A stretch of DNA of 36,898 bases, from contig JAFGLY010000151.1 in the NCBI GenBank assembly GCA_016927815.1, forward strand, positions 1 through 36,898. The letters are read 5' to 3'. This stretch comes from Deltaproteobacteria bacterium. Lineage in GTDB: Bacteria > Myxococcota_A > UBA796 > JAFGLY01. Under the pieces are notes generated by a model that saw only the letters and a program-made list of their open reading frames with translations, was not told the DNA's origin and searched no databases. Below are positions 17,122 through 24,706 of the stretch, piece by piece (the first letter of the stretch is position 1; each line of letters starts with the position of its first letter). The position numbers were made by a program, and so were the translations under genes.

Positions 17122-18806
17122 TCCGGGTCCTTTTCCCCTGGCTCGCTGTGGCGCGGGCCGCGGAGGCGGAAGACGCCCTCCGGGTGACGGCCGATCGGAT
17201 CGTCGTCGAAGCAAACGAGGCGACCGGAGACGGGAACGTCCACACCCGGCTCGGGGCCTCCGATCTCACCGCGGATCGATTCCGGTTGGACCTGACCGGG
17301 GGATCCCTGGTTCTCGAGGGGGCCTCGTTCTCGCCCTGCGTCTGCCCGGACGGTCGCCCTGAACCCTGGAGCCTCTCGGCGAGGCGTGTCCACCTCACGC
17401 TCGGCCGACGTGCCACGTTCCGCGGCGGCCTCGTGCGGGTGAGGGGGTGCCCCGTGTTGCCCGTCCCGGTGGGCGCAATCCCGCTCGGTCCACGCCGGTC
17501 GGGGCCGAGGGTGCCCGAACTGGCCTGGACGCCGGATGGCCCGGAGATCGGGGAGCCGGTGGGCCTCGTGCTCTCAAAGGACGTGGACCTCACGATCGAA
17601 CCCATCTGGCGTCGGGGCCGCGGCTTCCGCCTCTCGACCGAGACCCGAGCCGCCCTGTCCGACCAGGGGGGTCTCGTCCTGGGCGGAGAGGGCGGCTGGG
17701 ACGCACGGGTCGGGAAGCTGAGGGGCGCGGCTCGAGGGCAGCTGTCCTGGGCGCGCGACGGCGTTCGGGCGGCTGGGGAAGGAGAGTGGATCTCGGATGC
17801 CTCCTGGCCTCGGGACTTCGGTGGAGACTTCCTTGGCCGTCAGCTTCCCTTCCGCGAGATCCGAGCCGTGGCCGGAGTCGGGTCCGCACGGCTCGAGCAC
17901 GACGGCTTCCAGGACCCCTCGGGCACCGAGCAGCGCCTCGTCGCGCTCGTGCTGTCCCGCCCGGCGGACGGACCGACCCCGCTCGCGTCGTGGCAGCAAC
18001 TGTCCCTCGCGGCGGTGGGGCAGGGGGATGCTCCGAACGAGGTGGACGCGATCCGGGCCGGTGCGGGTGCGGGGGTTGTGGCGGGCCGAAGGATCGGCTT
18101 CCTGGAGACCGAGGCCGAAGCCGGCATCGAAGCCGAGACGCTGCGCGATCTGGAGGGCAGCCCGCCCCAGGGTCTCGGACGCCTGTTCGCCCGCACCCGG
18201 GCCACGCTGCCGCTCTGGCGGGACGGCCGGAGCGGGCGCACGATCCTCAAGCCCTCCTTGGCCCTCGAGGCGAACGCGTGGGGGGTCGTCGGCGAGGTCG
18301 AGACCCCGCCGTCTCTGTGCGCCGGACCCCGCCTGGAGGCGATCAGGGTGGAGCCGGGCGGCATGCCTCTGCGCGTGCTGCTCGATTTGCCGGTCTCCGA
18401 GGACGGGTTCGCGCCGGAGGCACGGGCCTGGGCTCGAACGGGCCCCTGGTCCGCGAATCTGGCTCTGGCCGGGTGGCCCGGAGCGCCGACCGGAAACCCA
18501 TACCTGGGCGCCGGCGCACGATGGGACGACGGCGTGAAAGAGATCGACCTCCAGGCGATCCACCTCGACGTGGCCCCGAAGTTCGACCAGGTGTGGGCCC
18601 ACGCCGCGTGGACCCTGCCCGTTCGTGGGGACCGGTGGCGTCCCGGGGCCCGCGTCCGCTGGTCTTTGGCGAGTGGATCCATCGTCGAGGTGGCGGGGTC
18701 GATGAGCTTCCACTCCGGATGCGGCTGCCTCGACGTCCGGTTGGAGGCAGCCTGGGCCGAGGACCGCGAGGGCCCGGATCTCCGGCTCGCCCTCGACCTG
18801 TTCTGA
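17118..18806 (+). CDS. LptD/OstA-like outer-membrane protein, short form
   Basis: 562 residues from a GTG that overlaps the folC stop (GTGA). A short hydrophobic signal (VLFPWLAVARAAEA) precedes an OstA/LptA-like beta-jellyroll segment (ADRIVVEANEATGDGNVHTR, about 25-45), then FSPCVCPDGRPEPWSLSA and RGGLVRVRGCPVLPVP. These parallel LptD sequences at the jellyroll-to-barrel junction (cysteine-containing CPP..., VKGVPVFYLPY). The rest is barrel-like (VDLTIEPIWRRGRGFRLSTETRA). Canonical LptD has roughly 750-800 residues, so the barrel here is shorter. LptD inserts lipopolysaccharide into the outer leaflet; whether this form does so is uncertain. Coupling to folC is unexpected functionally but is explained by gene packing. 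Confidence 0.72.
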   Translation: MIRVLFPWLAVARAAEAEDALRVTADRIVVEANEATGDGNVHTRLGASDLTADRFRLDLTGGSLVLEGASFSPCVCPDGRPEPWSLSARRVHLTLGRRATFRGGLVRVRGCPVLPVPVGAIPLGPRRSGPRVPELAWTPDGPEIGEPVGLVLSKDVDLTIEPIWRRGRGFRLSTETRAALSDQGGLVLGGEGGWDARVGKLRGAARGQLSWARDGVRAAGEGEWISDASWPRDFGGDFLGRQLPFREIRAVAGVGSARLEHDGFQDPSGTEQRLVALVLSRPADGPTPLASWQQLSLAAVGQGDAPNEVDAIRAGAGAGVVAGRRIGFLETEAEAGIEAETLRDLEGSPPQGLGRLFARTRATLPLWRDGRSGRTILKPSLALEANAWGVVGEVETPPSLCAGPRLEAIRVEPGGMPLRVLLDLPVSEDGFAPEARAWARTGPWSANLALAGWPGAPTGNPYLGAGARWDDGVKEIDLQAIHLDVAPKFDQVWAHAAWTLPVRGDRWRPGARVRWSLASGSIVEVAGSMSFHSGCGCLDVRLEAAWAEDREGPDLRLALDLF

Positions 18807-18899
18807 CAGGAGGTCCGGTGCGTCCGCCAGGAGGCGTTCTCCACACGGAAGGACGCTCCACACCGCCCCAGGACGGCGGGTGCACGCCTCTCGAACCGC

Positions 18900-19952
18900 C
18901 TATCCGGGCATCTTCAGCAGGGCGGCCAGTGCTGCGCGGGCGGAGGCGTCGGGCACCCGCCCTTGCTCGATCTGCGCCAGGAGCAGCGCGCTCAATTCGG
19001 CGGTCGGGAAGCTCGCCGGGTCCAGAACGCCCTCGGCCCAGGCCGGCCCCGGCCCGGCGGGCGCGAAAACCCTCGAGTGGGTGAGATCGAGGTTCGGGCA
19101 GCCCGAGGCGCTGGCCAGGAATCCGATCGCGGGCACCGCGAATGCGGACCGCGTGACCCGCACCGGCACGCGCTCGCCGCACTCGAGGACCTCCCCGTCG
19201 GGCCAGGTCTTGAAGAAGACGCTGTCCTCGATCGTGACGCGCTCCGCACGGCGCACCCGGATCTCCCGGTGGAACGCGTTGGCCAGGAAGGCGGACCGGC
19301 GCACCGCGACCTCGTCGGCGAAGGCCCCCTGCTCGACCGCGGATCTCACGTCGATCATCGGCATCGGGGCGTTCTGCCAGTTCCGGACGAACCAGGAGTC
19401 CTCGAGGGTGACCCGCACGGCGTCGCCCCCCCGCCGGCCGGCCACCACGAGGAAGCCCTCCCCACCGTGGGGATCGTCCCAGCGGCCGTCGAGGAGCGCG
19501 CAGCCGCTCATGGTGAAGGCTCCGGCCACCTCGAAGGACAGGGCGACCGAGCGGGATCCGGTGACGACCAGGTTCTCCAGGCGCACCGACCGGGCGAGGA
19601 CGCGGGAGAGGGTGCCGGGGAGCGGGCCCCCGTCGCCCAGCAACACGAGGTCGATGCCAGGGGGGGCCAAGGCGGCGCGGCTCTTGCGCTCGGGCCAGAG
19701 GTCCCACATCCCGGCGGCGCCGCCTCCGGTCGTGAAGCGCACTTCGAGGGTGCCCTTCCAGCCGCTCTCCAGGAGGTCTCGGTAGCCCGCGCGGAGCCGC
19801 GCGAGATCGTCCATGGTCTGGACCTGGTACATGAGGCCGTCTCCCTGCGGGGTGAACGGGGTGCCGGCGCCGGACGGACCTCCGCAGAGGCAGCAGCCGG
19901 CGAGTGCGCAGAGGGCGACGAGGCGCGTCGCCCGACGGGCCAGTCGTCTCAC
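18900..19952 (-). CDS. Lipoprotein with parallel beta-helix-like repeats, coupled to the DUF4157 protease
   Basis: 350 residues. The start is a GTG at 19952 that overlaps the upstream TGA (GTGA). The N-terminus has two or three Arg followed by LVALCALAGC, a lipobox with acceptor C20. The mature chain contains successive short beta-strand rungs (VRLENLVVTGSRSVALSFEVAG, VRVTLEDSWFVRN, VAVRRSAFLANAF, VTIEDSVFFKTW, VRVTRSAF) typical of right-handed beta-helix proteins; no catalytic motif is visible. Earlier in-frame codons read into the protease gene and are not the start. The coupling suggests a stoichiometric partner of the DUF4157-calpain protein, such as an anchor, receptor or inhibitor; that is inference. 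The 93-bp gap to the convergent LptD-like gene shows no strong terminator. Confidence 0.75.
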   Translation of the reverse strand: MRRLARRATRLVALCALAGCCLCGGPSGAGTPFTPQGDGLMYQVQTMDDLARLRAGYRDLLESGWKGTLEVRFTTGGGAAGMWDLWPERKSRAALAPPGIDLVLLGDGGPLPGTLSRVLARSVRLENLVVTGSRSVALSFEVAGAFTMSGCALLDGRWDDPHGGEGFLVVAGRRGGDAVRVTLEDSWFVRNWQNAPMPMIDVRSAVEQGAFADEVAVRRSAFLANAFHREIRVRRAERVTIEDSVFFKTWPDGEVLECGERVPVRVTRSAFAVPAIGFLASASGCPNLDLTHSRVFAPAGPGPAWAEGVLDPASFPTAELSALLLAQIEQGRVPDASARAALAALLKMPG

Positions 19953-22735
19953 GGTGCACGCGTCGCGGGGAACACCCCGGAGTCCACCGCGTTGAAGTTC
20001 CGGAAGAACTCGGTCAGGTCCATCGTGAAGATCCCATCGGCGTTCACTCCGTCCGGGGCACCGTCCTCCGGGCGCGTGGGCTGGTCGTTGTTCAGGCGGT
20101 CGGGCTCGTTCCCGTGGTGCGGGTTCCGGAGCCGGACCGTGGACTGGTAGGCGTCGACCGTCGGGAACAGGGCCGGGCGTTCGGCGGAGGGCACGTCCTG
20201 GAGACGGACCTCGGCGCCCGCCGCATCCACGAACGAGACCCCCACCACCTGGTAGGAGTGGTCGCCGTAGATGTTGCGCTGCCCGGGGCTCGCATCGGTC
20301 CCGATGTTCTTGAGGTCGAGCATGAGGTCCATCATGGCGCGGATGGCTTCGGACTGGGAGGCGTCGTGGAGCGAGTTGGTGTCGTCCTGGGGATCCACGG
20401 TGATCTCGACCCTCCGCCAGGCCGGGTCGTCCCCGGCATCGCTCTCGCCCTCCCCCCAGTCGGCGAGGATGTGGGGGGTGAGGTCGCGTCCGGCCTCGAC
20501 GACACCGGCGACCGCCTCTGCCCGATCCTCGGAGATATCCTGGTTGTAGGCCTCGCTTCCCTCGGTCGAGGCGTGACCCACCACGTCCACGAACACCGCG
20601 GGATCGGCGGTGGCGTCGAGCGTGGTGCCAAAGGCCTGGAGTGCAGCGAGGCTGCCCGGTGGGACCGAGCGCTCGTTCTGCGCGAACGGTACGGTGGGGG
20701 GCGCGGCGGCCCGTACGGCCGCGAGCCCACCCGGGTTCGGCGGGCCGGGCTGTACGGCGGCGGAGCATGCGGTGCCGATGGCCTGCTGGGCGACCGCCTT
20801 GGGGCCCGTGGCCCCCGCCCCGGCGGGGTCGGGGGGGAGGATCTCCCAGGCGGTGATCGCGGCGAGAACGGCGTTGACCTTGGTCTGCTGCGTCGCGCTG
20901 AGCGTGGCCCAGCCGGGAGAGGCCTGGGCAGCGGGGATGGCGGCCTTGAGGCGTGGGATGAGCCGGCTGACGAAGGCGGATGCGATCAGCACGGGGGCGT
21001 CGGCCTCGCCCGACGCGGCCTGGGCCGGGCGCCCGGCGAGTAGCAGGAGCTGGTCCACGACCGCAGCGTTCGCCGCGAGGACGTCCGCGCCGGGGGCCCA
21101 CGTGGTGTTTTCACGGTGGACGTCGGCCTCGGGCGTGTCGGCCTCCGGTCCGTAGAAGATCCCCATGGTGTAGTAGGGGACGCCGCCGCTGATGTTCTCG
21201 TAGCCCGAGTCGTCGGACTGCCCCTCGTGGAAGCCGCCGTACTGGCCGTAGGTCTCGGAGAAGCGGGCGAAGGCCTTCTCGAAGAGGAGCGCCCAGCGCG
21301 CGCAGTCGAAGACCTCGTCCCGGTGCACCTCGAGCGCGCTCCCGGACAGCCTGGCCCACCAGTCCGCGGACCGGGGGGCGGGCGCGCAGCGCAGCTGGGC
21401 GCCGTGTACCTGGTTGTCGGAGATGTCCACCGCGACGTCGGCGTTCACGCTGACCGAGACCTGGACGTAGTCGTGCTCGGGACCCGAGCCGGTGAACCAC
21501 TCGACGATGTCGTCCTCGTGTTCCTGCCGGCGCCAGAACGTGACGGTGGCCCCGCCGCCGGCGGAGGCACTGACCATGGAGGGGATCTTGTTCGGATCCT
21601 GGGAGAGGACGCTCATGAGGGTGGAGAGGAAGTAGCAGTCGCCGATTCCCCCCTGCTGGACGTCGTCGGCGGTGGGCGTGCCGCCGATGTAGAGGGAGTC
21701 GCTCGCCTCCTGCTCCACGATGGGCGCGTCCATCGTCCCGCGCTGCTCGTTGATGGCGGTGAATCCCGGCTCGGGCGGCGACGACTGCTGGTCGGACTCC
21801 TCGTAGACCTCCTGCTCCAGGGGCGTGCCCGGCGGCTCGAGGTGCACGGGCGCGGCCTCCTCGGCGACCACCCGGACGCTGGCCGCTCGGCTCTGGTTCG
21901 CCGAGGCCCCTGAGGTGGGCTGGTTGACCGCGTCGTCGAGCGTGGGCGCGCGGTGGGTGGTGGTCGCAGCCCCGCTGTCGTCCGTGAGATCCTGGGGGTT
22001 GCCCGAGATCGACTCGGTCTCCAGGCGCGCCACGGGCGCCCGAGAGGCCCCGGCGTCGAAACGCGCGCCCGTGAGCACCGCATCGGCTCCCCGCTCGGCC
22101 TCTGCCTCCGCCGGGTCGGAGGCGCGGCTCACCTCGAGCAGGGGCTGGGGCGTCGCGGGACTCCCCTCCTGCTGGGCCACGTGGACGAGTTCGTGGGCCA
22201 GGACGCGGTCGCCGCCCGGGGCCTCGACCCCGCCCTGCCCGAAGTACACGTCCGATCCCTGGGTATAGGCCTTGGCCGAGACCGCGCCTGCCGCCGCTGC
22301 GGCCCGAGGGCCCGTGTGGACGCGTACCCCCGACAGATCCATTCCGAGGGACGATTCTGCCCGCGTACGGACCTGCGCGTCGAGGGGCGCGCCGGACTCC
22401 CGGGAGGCAGCGGCCAGGGCCCGCCCCGCGCTCGGGAAGTCTCCCGGAGAGGGGTTCTTCGCCACTCGCTGGACGGGCAGGGCCCAGGTGTGTCCGCCAG
22501 CGGCCACCGCGCTGTCGGCGGGATCCGAGGGAGACCCGCCGCCCAGGGCTGGACCGGCGTGGGAGGACACGTCGTGGGCGGAGTGCATCATGGCCAGGGC
22601 CGCAGCGTTCCCGTACCCCCGCGACACGGTGTCGAGGTCGGGGGAGGCGTGGCGGGTGGACTCGGTGGGGGCCTGGACCAAGACGGCCGCATCGCTGCGC
22701 TGTTCACGGACCGGGGTGCGTGCACGGGTCTTCAT
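19949..22735 (-). CDS. DUF4157 (eCIS_core) protein with calpain-like protease interrupted by an OmpA-like domain
   Basis: 928 residues, no signal peptide. Residues ~115-190 form the DUF4157 domain, ending in GDRVLAHELVHVAQQ with HExxH at 181-185. A disordered linker follows (~190-345). Residues 360-530 match the first half of a calpain protease: QGGIGDCYFLSTLMSVL with the catalytic C367, then RWALLFEKAFARFSETYG and a GG...SGG helix region. Residues ~685-782 are an OmpA-like domain (VDVVGHASTEGSEAYNQDIS, then RRVEITVD). The calpain resumes with YGDHSYQVVGVS (H826) and TVRLRNPHHGNE (N871), giving a complete Cys-His-Asn set. The ATG at 22735 has GGAGG four bases upstream. DUF4157 domains are known in cargo of contractile injection systems and in polymorphic secreted proteins. 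No injection-system genes are in the window. It is coupled to a downstream lipoprotein. Confidence 0.85.
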   Translation of the reverse strand: MKTRARTPVREQRSDAAVLVQAPTESTRHASPDLDTVSRGYGNAAALAMMHSAHDVSSHAGPALGGGSPSDPADSAVAAGGHTWALPVQRVAKNPSPGDFPSAGRALAAASRESGAPLDAQVRTRAESSLGMDLSGVRVHTGPRAAAAAGAVSAKAYTQGSDVYFGQGGVEAPGGDRVLAHELVHVAQQEGSPATPQPLLEVSRASDPAEAEAERGADAVLTGARFDAGASRAPVARLETESISGNPQDLTDDSGAATTTHRAPTLDDAVNQPTSGASANQSRAASVRVVAEEAAPVHLEPPGTPLEQEVYEESDQQSSPPEPGFTAINEQRGTMDAPIVEQEASDSLYIGGTPTADDVQQGGIGDCYFLSTLMSVLSQDPNKIPSMVSASAGGGATVTFWRRQEHEDDIVEWFTGSGPEHDYVQVSVSVNADVAVDISDNQVHGAQLRCAPAPRSADWWARLSGSALEVHRDEVFDCARWALLFEKAFARFSETYGQYGGFHEGQSDDSGYENISGGVPYYTMGIFYGPEADTPEADVHRENTTWAPGADVLAANAAVVDQLLLLAGRPAQAASGEADAPVLIASAFVSRLIPRLKAAIPAAQASPGWATLSATQQTKVNAVLAAITAWEILPPDPAGAGATGPKAVAQQAIGTACSAAVQPGPPNPGGLAAVRAAAPPTVPFAQNERSVPPGSLAALQAFGTTLDATADPAVFVDVVGHASTEGSEAYNQDISEDRAEAVAGVVEAGRDLTPHILADWGEGESDAGDDPAWRRVEITVDPQDDTNSLHDASQSEAIRAMMDLMLDLKNIGTDASPGQRNIYGDHSYQVVGVSFVDAAGAEVRLQDVPSAERPALFPTVDAYQSTVRLRNPHHGNEPDRLNNDQPTRPEDGAPDGVNADGIFTMDLTEFFRNFNAVDSGVFPATRAP

Positions 22736-22770
22736 CGTCCCTCCGGCTGCCGGGCAGGGATCACAAGCCC

Positions 22771-22802
22771 ATCCTACCACCTCGCGGTGGGTGTCTGCAG
22801 AC
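22771..22802 (-). promoter_or_regulatory. Candidate promoter/operator of the DUF4157 gene
   Basis: On the minus strand TAGGAT (22776-22771) is a plausible -10, and the perfect 10-bp palindrome GTCTGCAGAC (22793-22802) covers the expected -35 position. A CCACC-N4-GGTGG inverted repeat (22777-22790) lies between them. The arrangement leaves a leader of about 30 bases before the start at 22735 and suggests control separate from the upstream HD-domain gene. Confidence 0.4.
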
Positions 22803-22866
22803 TCCCGTCCTGCGTTCGGCGTGCGTCACCCTTCTCGGGAGCTTCGGATCTCCGCCGCGCATTCCG

Positions 22867-24252
22867 CTAACCCTCGTCGTCGAGCACCTCGACCCGGCGC
22901 GTCATGCGGGCGACCTGGGGCCAGTCTTGGGTGACGATGTCCTGCGCGTGCGCCAGGTTGTTGCGCAGCGACTCCAGGTCCTTGAGGACGCGGCGGGCGT
23001 TCGATCGGGTGTCGAGACCGAACGCGGCGAGCTCCTCGGGCTCGTCGAGCAGCACCTGGGCCTTGTCCGGCAGTTGGAGACAGTCGAGCAACTCTCCGGC
23101 CTGCCCTCGGCGCTGGCGTTCCTCGAAGAGGGCCTTGGCTTTCGCGAGTCGCGCCGGTGGGACGTGGGCCGTCCATGATCCGTCCGGCCAGCGCGTGCGA
23201 ATCCGCTTGGCGAGATCCATCTCGAGGAGCGTGATCATGCCGAACAGCCACATCCGGACGATCGGCTTCTGGATGTCGGCGCGCGACACGGTGCCGGCGA
23301 TGGCGTCGAACGCGGACACGAACGCATGGTTGTGGCGGGTGAGCACCTGGATCGCGTCCGAGAGCGAGGCGTCGGCCGGCATCACCTGGTCGGCCGCGAA
23401 CCGCCGGAGGTGGTCGCGACACGCCCCCGCCGCGAGATCGATGCGCCGGACGTAGCCCACGACGACCCCGTTCTCGCGCACGCCCGCCACCTCGAGCTTT
23501 TGTGCCTCGAGGGTCGCAGCGGCCTCGGACGAGGCGTGCCCGGCGTCGAACGATCGCAGCGGCTCCGCGATGTCCTTGACCGTGAACAACCGCGAGAACA
23601 GGCGCTCGATCCGGTGGCGTGAGAAGCGGAGCGGCTGGGGGGACCGGGCCCCTTCGGATTCGATCGAGACGGCGTCCTCGGAGGCGTCCGGCTCTGCCCG
23701 ACCGAGCGCGGTCGTCTTCTCGTGCACCAGGATCCTGGCCCTGCGGTAGAGCGTGGGTTCCCCGTCGGCGAGGACCGGGAGCAGCAGGGCGGCCTCGGCG
23801 AGGTACGCCCGGGCGGAGCGTGGATCCTCGCGTCCCAGGTCGCGGCAGGTGTCGAGGAGATCGGCGAGCTTGACGGTCTTGCCCTCGGCCGACGCGGCAG
23901 CGAGGTGCACACGGTCGAGCGCCCGGCGCGTGGCCCGGTTGCCGTCGCTCGGCCGGCTGACCGTCGTGACCTCGGCCACGAGGCGCGCCACGTCGGGTCC
24001 GAACGCCGCCTCGATGTCTCCGAACGTCGCCGGCGTGTCCTCCACGACGTCGTGCAGCCAGGCGGCGGCTACGACCTCCGGGCGAGCCCCGACCGACTGG
24101 ACGATCCGGGCGACCGCCTTCAGGTGCAGTTGGTAGGGCGAGTCCGTGCGCCTCTGGCGCTGCCCGATGCGCGCATACCGCTCCGTGGCGAAGTTCCTGG
24201 CACGCCGGACGATGTCGCTTCCGGTGGCGTCCTGCCTGTCACGATCGATCAC
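22867..24252 (-). CDS. RelA/SpoT-type HD hydrolase - CBS - HEPN fusion protein
   Basis: 461 residues. Residues 30-175 resemble the HD hydrolase of SpoT/MESH1: H43, the HDVVEDT box (H67-D68, E71-D72) and VKLADLLDTCRDL with D131. Residues ~220-330 look like a pair of CBS domains (VKDIAEPLRSFDA..., VMPADASLSDAIQVL..., GTVSRADIQKP). Residues ~333-460 are helical and contain LRNNLAHAQ, the R-x4-H motif (R430, H435) of HEPN ribonuclease-type domains, as in Swt1-like HEPN. HD domains of this type remove pyrophosphate from (p)ppGpp or dephosphorylate NADPH; CBS pairs sense adenine nucleotides. A nucleotide-controlled RNase or signalling switch is inferred. The GTG at 24252 has GGAGG six bases upstream. 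The gene stands alone, 131 bp upstream of the DUF4157 gene on the same strand. Confidence 0.78.
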   Translation of the reverse strand: MIDRDRQDATGSDIVRRARNFATERYARIGQRQRRTDSPYQLHLKAVARIVQSVGARPEVVAAAWLHDVVEDTPATFGDIEAAFGPDVARLVAEVTTVSRPSDGNRATRRALDRVHLAAASAEGKTVKLADLLDTCRDLGREDPRSARAYLAEAALLLPVLADGEPTLYRRARILVHEKTTALGRAEPDASEDAVSIESEGARSPQPLRFSRHRIERLFSRLFTVKDIAEPLRSFDAGHASSEAAATLEAQKLEVAGVRENGVVVGYVRRIDLAAGACRDHLRRFAADQVMPADASLSDAIQVLTRHNHAFVSAFDAIAGTVSRADIQKPIVRMWLFGMITLLEMDLAKRIRTRWPDGSWTAHVPPARLAKAKALFEERQRRGQAGELLDCLQLPDKAQVLLDEPEELAAFGLDTRSNARRVLKDLESLRNNLAHAQDIVTQDWPQVARMTRRVEVLDDEG

Positions 24253-24320
24253 GAGGCTCCTCCGTCGCGGGCGTCGTCGTCACGGGTCGTGCAGGGCCCG
24301 GACGGAGGCCTCACCGGGGA

Positions 24321-24350
24321 AGCGTACCGCCGGGGGTGAAGGAGGGTCAA
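24321..24350 (-). promoter_or_regulatory. Candidate sigma70-type promoter (TTGACC-N18-TACGCT) for the HD-CBS-HEPN gene
   Basis: On the minus strand TTGACC (24350-24345) and TACGCT (24326-24321) are separated by 18 bp. They would give a leader of about 60 bases before the GTG at 24252. It is one of the better-looking promoters in the window. Confidence 0.5.
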
Positions 24351-24417
24351 GGCGTCGGAGGCCTGGAGTTGGCCCACTCCTGGTGCACCCGCGGAGAGAG
24401 CGGCGTGGGCCTCAACC

Positions 24418-24454
24418 GGCGCCTTCGGCGCCACCCTCTCCCAGGGGGAGAGGG
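24418..24454. repeat. Tandem hairpins: GGCGCC-TTC-GGCGCC then CCCTCTCCC-AGG-GGGAGAGGG
   Basis: Two perfect stem-loops stand side by side: 6-bp arms with loop TTC (24418-24432) and 9-bp arms with loop AGG (24434-24454). The second motif is of a kind seen as a dispersed intergenic repeat in many bacterial genomes, so this may be a REP-like element; it could also act as a bidirectional terminator, although no T-run follows. Confidence 0.55.
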
Positions 24455-24706
24455 GACAGGGCGGGGTGCGCGGTAGCGGGGCGCGCAACGCCGGGTCGTG
24501 CAAGCCTCGGTGCGCCCCGGGGAGGGCGGGGGGAGGGGAGCGGTCCCCGGGCTGCCTCCACCCACGCGCGTGGCAGGAGGGAACGCCACATCCAACGTCA
24601 AGTGCCTTCCTTCGGGATTGCAGGATGGCCGGAGAACGTGGCAGGCTCGTTCCGTCCGCCCGGGGCGGACCCCCTCTCCGAACGCCTGGACCCCTGGAGG
24701 ACCCCC

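Larger units (their letters stand above)
24253..24706. other. 454-bp non-coding divergent region
   Basis: This is the longest gap in the window, between the HD-CBS-HEPN gene and the secreted-protein gene at 24707. It holds the minus-strand promoter candidate at 24321-24350, the two tandem hairpins at 24418-24454 and the GGAGG of the plus-strand gene at 24696-24700. Open frames here lack ribosome binding sites and look like high-GC artefacts. Confidence 0.6.

Noticed and set aside
18900-22780. An eCIS or phage-tail locus around the DUF4157 gene
   Set aside because: No sheath, tube, baseplate, spike or AAA+ gene is present in the flanks, which are folC, isc and envelope genes. Only the cargo-like domain is seen.
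22867-24252. A full RelA/SpoT synthetase-hydrolase
   Set aside because: Only the HD part is present; the synthetase and TGS/ACT regions are missing and are replaced by CBS-like and HEPN-like parts.
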